Assembly: GCF_011682045.1 (NCBI RefSeq)
Contig: NZ_VVIW01000009.1
Coordinates: 158,090-222,089, forward strand
DNA length: 64,000 nucleotides
Direction of reading: 5' to 3'
DNA from: Massilia aquatica
GTDB lineage: Bacteria; Pseudomonadota; Gammaproteobacteria; Burkholderiales; Burkholderiaceae_D
The position numbers and the translations under genes were made by a program. The notes under the pieces are model-generated. The model did no database searches. It was not told where the DNA came from and saw nothing but the letters and a program-made list of their open reading frames with translations. Every line of letters starts with the position of its first letter. Position 1 is the first letter of the stretch. Positions 60,058 to 64,000 of the stretch are shown here, piece after piece.

Positions 60058-60672
60058 TTATCCGACTTCGGTGTTTTTCCAGGGGTCGAGCTGGCGCAGG
60101 CGGTCGAACCAGCGCATCAGGTTGGGAAAATCGCCCAACGGCAGTCTGGCTTGCTCCAGGTACATCATGGGGGCGACCACGCCGATGTCGGCCAGGCTGA
60201 GCGCGTCGCCGACCAGCCAGTCGCGCTGCGCCAGGTGGGCGTCGAGCACGGCGCCGAGCTGGCGCAGGCCGCCTTCGGCACGCGCGACCAGCGCCGGGTC
60301 GGGCGCGCCCATGCCGATCATGCCTTTCCAGAGGTTCTCGAACGACAGGACGCTGACCGTCTCGGCGAAATGCTGGCTGCCCCAGAACAGCCAGCGGTTT
60401 ACGTCGGCCCGCGCCCGCGCGTCCTGCGGATAGAGCTGCTGGCCGGGCGTGATGTCGCACAGGTATTGCATGATGGCGCACGATTCCCACAGCAGGAAAC
60501 CGTCGTCGTCGAGCACCGGCAGCTTGCCGTTGGGGTTGATCTCGTGCAGGCGCGCACGCTCGCTTTCGCTCATCAGGTCGACGTGGATGATGTCCAGCGG
60601 CAGGCCGAGCTGCTCGGCGACCATCAGCACGCGGCGGCCGTTCGATGACAGGGTATTGTGAAACAGGCGCAT
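60058..60672 (-). CDS. Glutathione S-transferase family protein
   Basis: 204-aa GST. The N-terminal domain MRLFHNTLSSNGRRVLMVAEQLGLPLDI is followed by NPNGKLPVLDDDGFLLWESCAIMQYL with cis-Pro and the Glu-Ser glutathione contact. The helical domain has WLVGDALSLADIGVVAPM with its N-capping Asp. The Ser in LSSNGRR may activate glutathione. GGAG lies 7 nt before ATG 60672. It is downstream of the WYL regulator on the same strand, separated by 62 nt; the pair may be co-expressed. Confidence 0.9.
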   Translation of the reverse strand: MRLFHNTLSSNGRRVLMVAEQLGLPLDIIHVDLMSESERARLHEINPNGKLPVLDDDGFLLWESCAIMQYLCDITPGQQLYPQDARARADVNRWLFWGSQHFAETVSVLSFENLWKGMIGMGAPDPALVARAEGGLRQLGAVLDAHLAQRDWLVGDALSLADIGVVAPMMYLEQARLPLGDFPNLMRWFDRLRQLDPWKNTEVG

Positions 60673-60734
60673 GGCGCAGCTCCTTGGTAAGTTGTTGGAG
60701 CGGCCATGATAAGGGCGGCCCGCGTCAGTTTCTG

Positions 60735-61427
60735 TCAGGAGTCGTCGGGCATGCACATCTCGGCGCGCCAGCGCTTGATGAGTTCTCGCCGGTGTTCGGG
60801 ATAGGGCTCGCCATGCGCTTGCGCACTGGCGATGCGGTCGATGCGGAAGTGGCGGTTGGCGCCGCGCAGTTCGCACCAGGCGGCCAGCACGCGCGCGCCT
60901 TCGAAGAACGCCAGCGCGAACGGCCACACGGTGCGCTCGGTCGCCTGGCCGGCGGCGTCGCGGTAGCCGATACGCAGCTTGTGCTGGTCGCGGATCGCTT
61001 CGCGCGCCGGCCGTACGAAGGCGGTCGCCTCGGGCATGCCCGGCCCGACCGGCACCCACAGGCTGGTCTCGGCGATGCAGTCGCGCAGGTCTTTCGGCGT
61101 GGCCGTGGCGATCTTGGCCAGCGCGTTCGAGGCAGCGTCGGCCAGCGCGTCGTCACCCTGGCGCCTGACCCAGCGCGCCCCGAGTACCAGCGCTTCAAGT
61201 TCGTCTTTCGAGAACATCAGCGGCGGCAGAAACAGCCCGGCGCGCATCATGAACCCGACACCGGCTTCGCCTTCGACCGGCGCGCCCAGTTCGGACAAGG
61301 TCTGGATGTCGCGGTAGATGGTGCGCTCGGAGACGCCGAGGCGCTCGGCCAGCACGGCGGCCGTGACGGGCCGGCGGTGACCGCGCAGGGCGTCGAGCAG
61401 AAGGAACAGGCGGTTGGTGCGGCTCAT
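60735..61427 (-). CDS. YafY-type HTH and WYL-domain transcriptional regulator
   Basis: 230-aa regulator. The N-terminal HTH_11 domain is RLFLLLDALRGHRRPVTAAVLAERLGVSERTIYRDIQTLSELG (6-48), then the WYL-like sensor segment (RIGYRDAAGQATERTVWPFALAFFEGARVLAAWCELRGANRHFRIDRI). In this protein the WYL triad is WPF/A-W-C, a relaxed form. Such regulators respond to nucleotides or other ligands. Likely controls itself and the GST that follows. Confidence 0.9.
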   Translation of the reverse strand: MSRTNRLFLLLDALRGHRRPVTAAVLAERLGVSERTIYRDIQTLSELGAPVEGEAGVGFMMRAGLFLPPLMFSKDELEALVLGARWVRRQGDDALADAASNALAKIATATPKDLRDCIAETSLWVPVGPGMPEATAFVRPAREAIRDQHKLRIGYRDAAGQATERTVWPFALAFFEGARVLAAWCELRGANRHFRIDRIASAQAHGEPYPEHRRELIKRWRAEMCMPDDS

Positions 61428-61530
61428 GGCGGCGGGCGGTGGTCAAGCATCATGGTTCGGCAAGCGGCATGTGTGAAAAATGCCGCGCGGCGTGAGCCGG
61501 GCGGCATTCTTGAAGGAAGCTGGAAGGCGC

Positions 61531-62550
61531 TTAAACGACAGCGCCGTCGGTTTCGTCCTTTTCCTTGATCGGCTTGATCAGGTCTTCACGTTTCACGCCC
61601 AGCCACATGGCGATGGCGGCGGCGACGAACACCGACGAGTAGATACCGAACAAAATACCGATGGTCAGCGCCACGGCGAAGTAGTGCAGGGTCGCGCCGC
61701 CCAAGAGCAGCATCGACAGCACCATCATCTGGGTACAGCCGTGGGTGATGATGGTACGCGAGATGGTGCTGGTGATCGCATTGTCGATGACTTCTTCGAC
61801 GCTGGCCTTGCGCTGCTTGCGGAAGTTTTCGCGGATCCGGTCGAAAATCACCACCGATTCGTTGACCGAGTAGCCCAGCACCGCCAGCACGCCGGCCAGC
61901 ACCGCCAGCGAGAACTCCCACTGGAAGAAGGCGAAGAAGCCGAGGATGATGACCACGTCGTGCAAGTTGGCGATGATGGCCGAGACAGCGTACTTCCACT
62001 CGAAGCGAATCGCCAGGTAGATCACCACGAACAGCACCACCATCAGCAGCGCGCTCACGCCATTGTGGGCCAGTTCGTCACCCACCTGCGGGCCGACGAA
62101 TTCGACCTTCTGGAGACTGAGCACGTCGGCCCCGCTCGGGGAGTGGCAGACATCCTTGGCCACGCTCTGGCCCTTGACCACGGTGTCGATGCGGGTGACC
62201 GCGCCGCCTTCGGATTTGCACAGCGCGGCGAACACCTTCTGCGAACCGGTGGAACCTGCCACCGACTCGATGATCGGCAGGCGCAGCATGACTTCCTGCG
62301 CGGTGCCGAAGCTCGATACTTCCGGCTGCTCGTAACCGAGCGTGATCAGGTCCGTGCGGATCTTCTCCTGGTTGGCGGCGGCCGGGTATTTGAGCTCCAT
62401 CACCGTGCCGCCCTTGAATTCGACCGACAGGTGCAGCCCGCGGGTCACCAGGAAAAACACGGCTGCCACGAAGGTCAGCGCCGACACCACGTTGAAAATC
62501 AACGCATGGCGCATGAAGGGAATATCTTTCTTGATGCGGAAAAATTCCAT
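61531..62550 (-). CDS. secF: Protein translocase subunit SecF
   Basis: 339-aa inner-membrane protein of six helices. It helps SecYEG-exported chains move out using proton-motive force. The N-terminal signature is MEFFRIKKDIPFMRHALIFN, then the LSVEFKGGTVMELKYP periplasmic P1 head. The RND-like core has GYSVNESVVIFDRIRENFRK, with the charged residues known to be important. It starts 24 nt after the secD stop. Confidence 0.95.
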   Translation of the reverse strand: MEFFRIKKDIPFMRHALIFNVVSALTFVAAVFFLVTRGLHLSVEFKGGTVMELKYPAAANQEKIRTDLITLGYEQPEVSSFGTAQEVMLRLPIIESVAGSTGSQKVFAALCKSEGGAVTRIDTVVKGQSVAKDVCHSPSGADVLSLQKVEFVGPQVGDELAHNGVSALLMVVLFVVIYLAIRFEWKYAVSAIIANLHDVVIILGFFAFFQWEFSLAVLAGVLAVLGYSVNESVVIFDRIRENFRKQRKASVEEVIDNAITSTISRTIITHGCTQMMVLSMLLLGGATLHYFAVALTIGILFGIYSSVFVAAAIAMWLGVKREDLIKPIKEKDETDGAVV

Positions 62551-62574
62551 CTTGAGTCCTGTTGTAGTAAGTGC

Positions 62575-64000
62575 TTATTGTTTGGTGACCGACAGGCCAG
62601 GAGTCCAGACAGTACCGATCGAGACTTTGTTCAGCTTTTTGGTGCGGCCGTACCAGAGGTTGACCACGCCGCGCGAGACGAACACGGACGAGAACATCGA
62701 CGTCAGGATGCCCAGGCAGTGGACCACGGCGAAGCCGCGCACCGGACCGGAACCGAACACCAGCAAGGCGATACCGACGATCAGGGTGGTGACGTTGGAG
62801 TCGAGAATGGTGGCCCAGGCGCGGTCGAAACCGGCGGCAATCGCCTTTTGCGGCGTTTCGCCGGCGCGCAGCTCTTCGCGGATACGTTCGTTAATGAGCA
62901 CGTTGGCGTCAATCGCCATACCCAGCGCCAGCGCGATCGCGGCGATGCCCGGCAGGGTCAAGGTCACCTGCATCCACGACAGCAGCGCCAGCAGGAACAG
63001 CAGGTTCGAGGCCAGTGCGACGACGCTGAAGACGCCGAACATGTGGTAGTAGATGATCATGAAAACGGCGATCGCGGCGAAGCCGTACACGGTCGAATAC
63101 AGGCCCTTGGCGATGTTTTCGGCGCCCAGCTGCGGGCCGATGACCCGTTCTTCGATGATTTCCATCGGTGCCGACAAGGCGCCGGAGCGCAGCAGCAGCG
63201 CCAGCTCGTTGGCTTTTTGCGGGGTGCCCATGCCGGTGATCTGGAAGCGGCTGCCCAGTTCACTGTTGATGACCGGCGCCGACAGCACGTTGTACTTGCC
63301 TTTTTCCTTGAGCAGGATGGCCATGCGCTTGCCGATACGCTCGCGCGTGGCGGTGCGCATCTTGCTGCCGCCATTGCCGTTCAGGTCCAGGCTCACCGCC
63401 GGCTGGTTGTTCTGGTCCATGGTGCCGATGGCGCTGGAGATGTATTCGCCGGTCAGGATAATGTCTTTCAACAGCACGATCGGCTGGCCGCGCTCGTCGG
63501 TGAACAGTTCGGACGAGAGCGGAATGTTGGCAGCCGATTCCATGCCCGGCACCACGGTGTCGTCCACCATGCGCATTTCCAGGGTGGCGGTGCGGCCGAT
63601 GATGTCCTTGGCGCGCGCCACGTCCTGCACGCCCGGCAGCTGCACCACGATGCGGTCGCGCCCCTGCTGCTGGATGATCGGCTCGGACACGCCCAGTTCA
63701 TTGACCCGCTTCGACAGGGTCAGGATATTCTGCTTGACGCCTTCTTCGACGGTGCGCTGGAGTGCTTCCGGCTTGAGCGCGACCACCAGTTTCAGGCCGT
63801 TGGCGTCGGATGCGTCGGTCAGCAGCAGGTCGGTCGACTCGCCGCCGATGATCGAGCGGGCCTTGGCGCGCTTGGCGGCATCGGCAAAGCGCACTTCGAT
63901 GTTCTGGCCGACGCGCTCGATGCCCATATGGCGCGCTTCTTCCTTGTTGAGCAGCGAACTGCGCACGCTCTGCTGGATGCCCTTGATCTTGGTTTCGGTG
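62575..64000 (-). CDS. secD: Protein translocase subunit SecD (5' end outside the window)
   Basis: The 3' 475 codons of secD; the start lies beyond the window edge. The frame is open to position 64000. The visible part covers the periplasmic P1 base (RIVVQLPGVQDVARAKDIIGRTATLEMRMV) and the membrane domain with IALALGMAIDANVLINERIREELR and the last helix VFGSGPVRGFAVVHCLGILTSMFSS. It forms the SecDF complex with the next gene. An in-frame GTG at 63966 exists but is internal. Confidence 0.96.
   Translation of the reverse strand, partial: TETKIKGIQQSVRSSLLNKEEARHMGIERVGQNIEVRFADAAKRAKARSIIGGESTDLLLTDASDANGLKLVVALKPEALQRTVEEGVKQNILTLSKRVNELGVSEPIIQQQGRDRIVVQLPGVQDVARAKDIIGRTATLEMRMVDDTVVPGMESAANIPLSSELFTDERGQPIVLLKDIILTGEYISSAIGTMDQNNQPAVSLDLNGNGGSKMRTATRERIGKRMAILLKEKGKYNVLSAPVINSELGSRFQITGMGTPQKANELALLLRSGALSAPMEIIEERVIGPQLGAENIAKGLYSTVYGFAAIAVFMIIYYHMFGVFSVVALASNLLFLLALLSWMQVTLTLPGIAAIALALGMAIDANVLINERIREELRAGETPQKAIAAGFDRAWATILDSNVTTLIVGIALLVFGSGPVRGFAVVHCLGILTSMFSSVFVSRGVVNLWYGRTKKLNKVSIGTVWTPGLSVTKQ

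Overview
The window looks like chromosomal DNA of a GC-rich betaproteobacterium, most likely Oxalobacteraceae (Massilia/Duganella/Janthinobacterium type). This is inferred from protein flavour only: a short FeoB with a Cys-rich partner, a PEP-CTERM protein, paired YceI/cytochrome b561 genes, an ast operon with a 180-kDa-class NAD-glutamate dehydrogenase, and dispersed REP-like palindromes. I see no rRNA, tRNA, CRISPR array, transposase or phage gene. Most genes share the same GC-rich codon style.

Layout. 0-3.2 kb: Xni-like 5'-3' exonuclease, a GST and a membrane-anchored GltB-like FMN protein. 3.4-8 kb: secreted CocE/NonD hydrolase, a lipoprotein alpha/beta hydrolase and an NHL-repeat gene that appears 3'-truncated. 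7.8-12 kb: iron island (feoA-feoB-Cys-rich protein facing bfd-tonB-bfr) with a near-consensus Fur box. 12-16 kb: GST-LacI-PfkB on the minus strand and purB. 16-21.4 kb: glycine-zipper protein, zinc-ribbon protein, TonB-dependent receptor, cytochrome b561 and two YceI proteins. 21.4-26.9 kb: stress and envelope genes (large glycine-zipper protein, GlsB, cardiolipin synthase) and an S46 peptidase. 27.2-33.1 kb: a tightly packed five-gene plus-strand unit (MFS exporter, DXD glycosyltransferase, GNAT, PhyH dioxygenase, GH3 glycosidase), the best candidate here for an undescribed pathway. 33-37 kb: a small unknown gene, an amino-acid permease, and nsrR-hmp for nitric oxide sensing and detoxification with two clear NsrR operators. 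37-39.5 kb: PEP-CTERM protein, a small secreted protein and an old-yellow-enzyme reductase. 39.5-52.8 kb: the complete arginine succinyltransferase operon astC-aruF-aruG-astD-astB-gdh-astE plus its AraC/GlxA-type regulator. 53-54.7 kb: MarR regulator, small partner and HDOD protein. 54.7-59.9 kb: LacI regulator, GH94 phosphorylase (probably cellobionic acid phosphorylase) and GPH sugar symporter with a perfect palindromic operator. 60-64 kb: GST, WYL regulator, secF and the 5'-truncated secD at the window edge.

How the genes work together. Arginine is carried through AST to glutamate, and the embedded NAD-GDH passes it on to 2-oxoglutarate. A sequence matching the remembered Pseudomonas ArgR half-site lies over the -35 region of astC. 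NsrR boxes precede both nsrR and hmp. Fur links Fe(II) uptake, bacterioferritin release and TonB. The sugar locus looks like uptake, phosphorolysis and LacI control of an oligosaccharide. Non-coding features worth attention are a candidate small RNA at 54.8-54.9 kb on the minus strand, two families of dispersed palindromes, and a strong terminator only 14 nt upstream of the cardiolipin synthase start.
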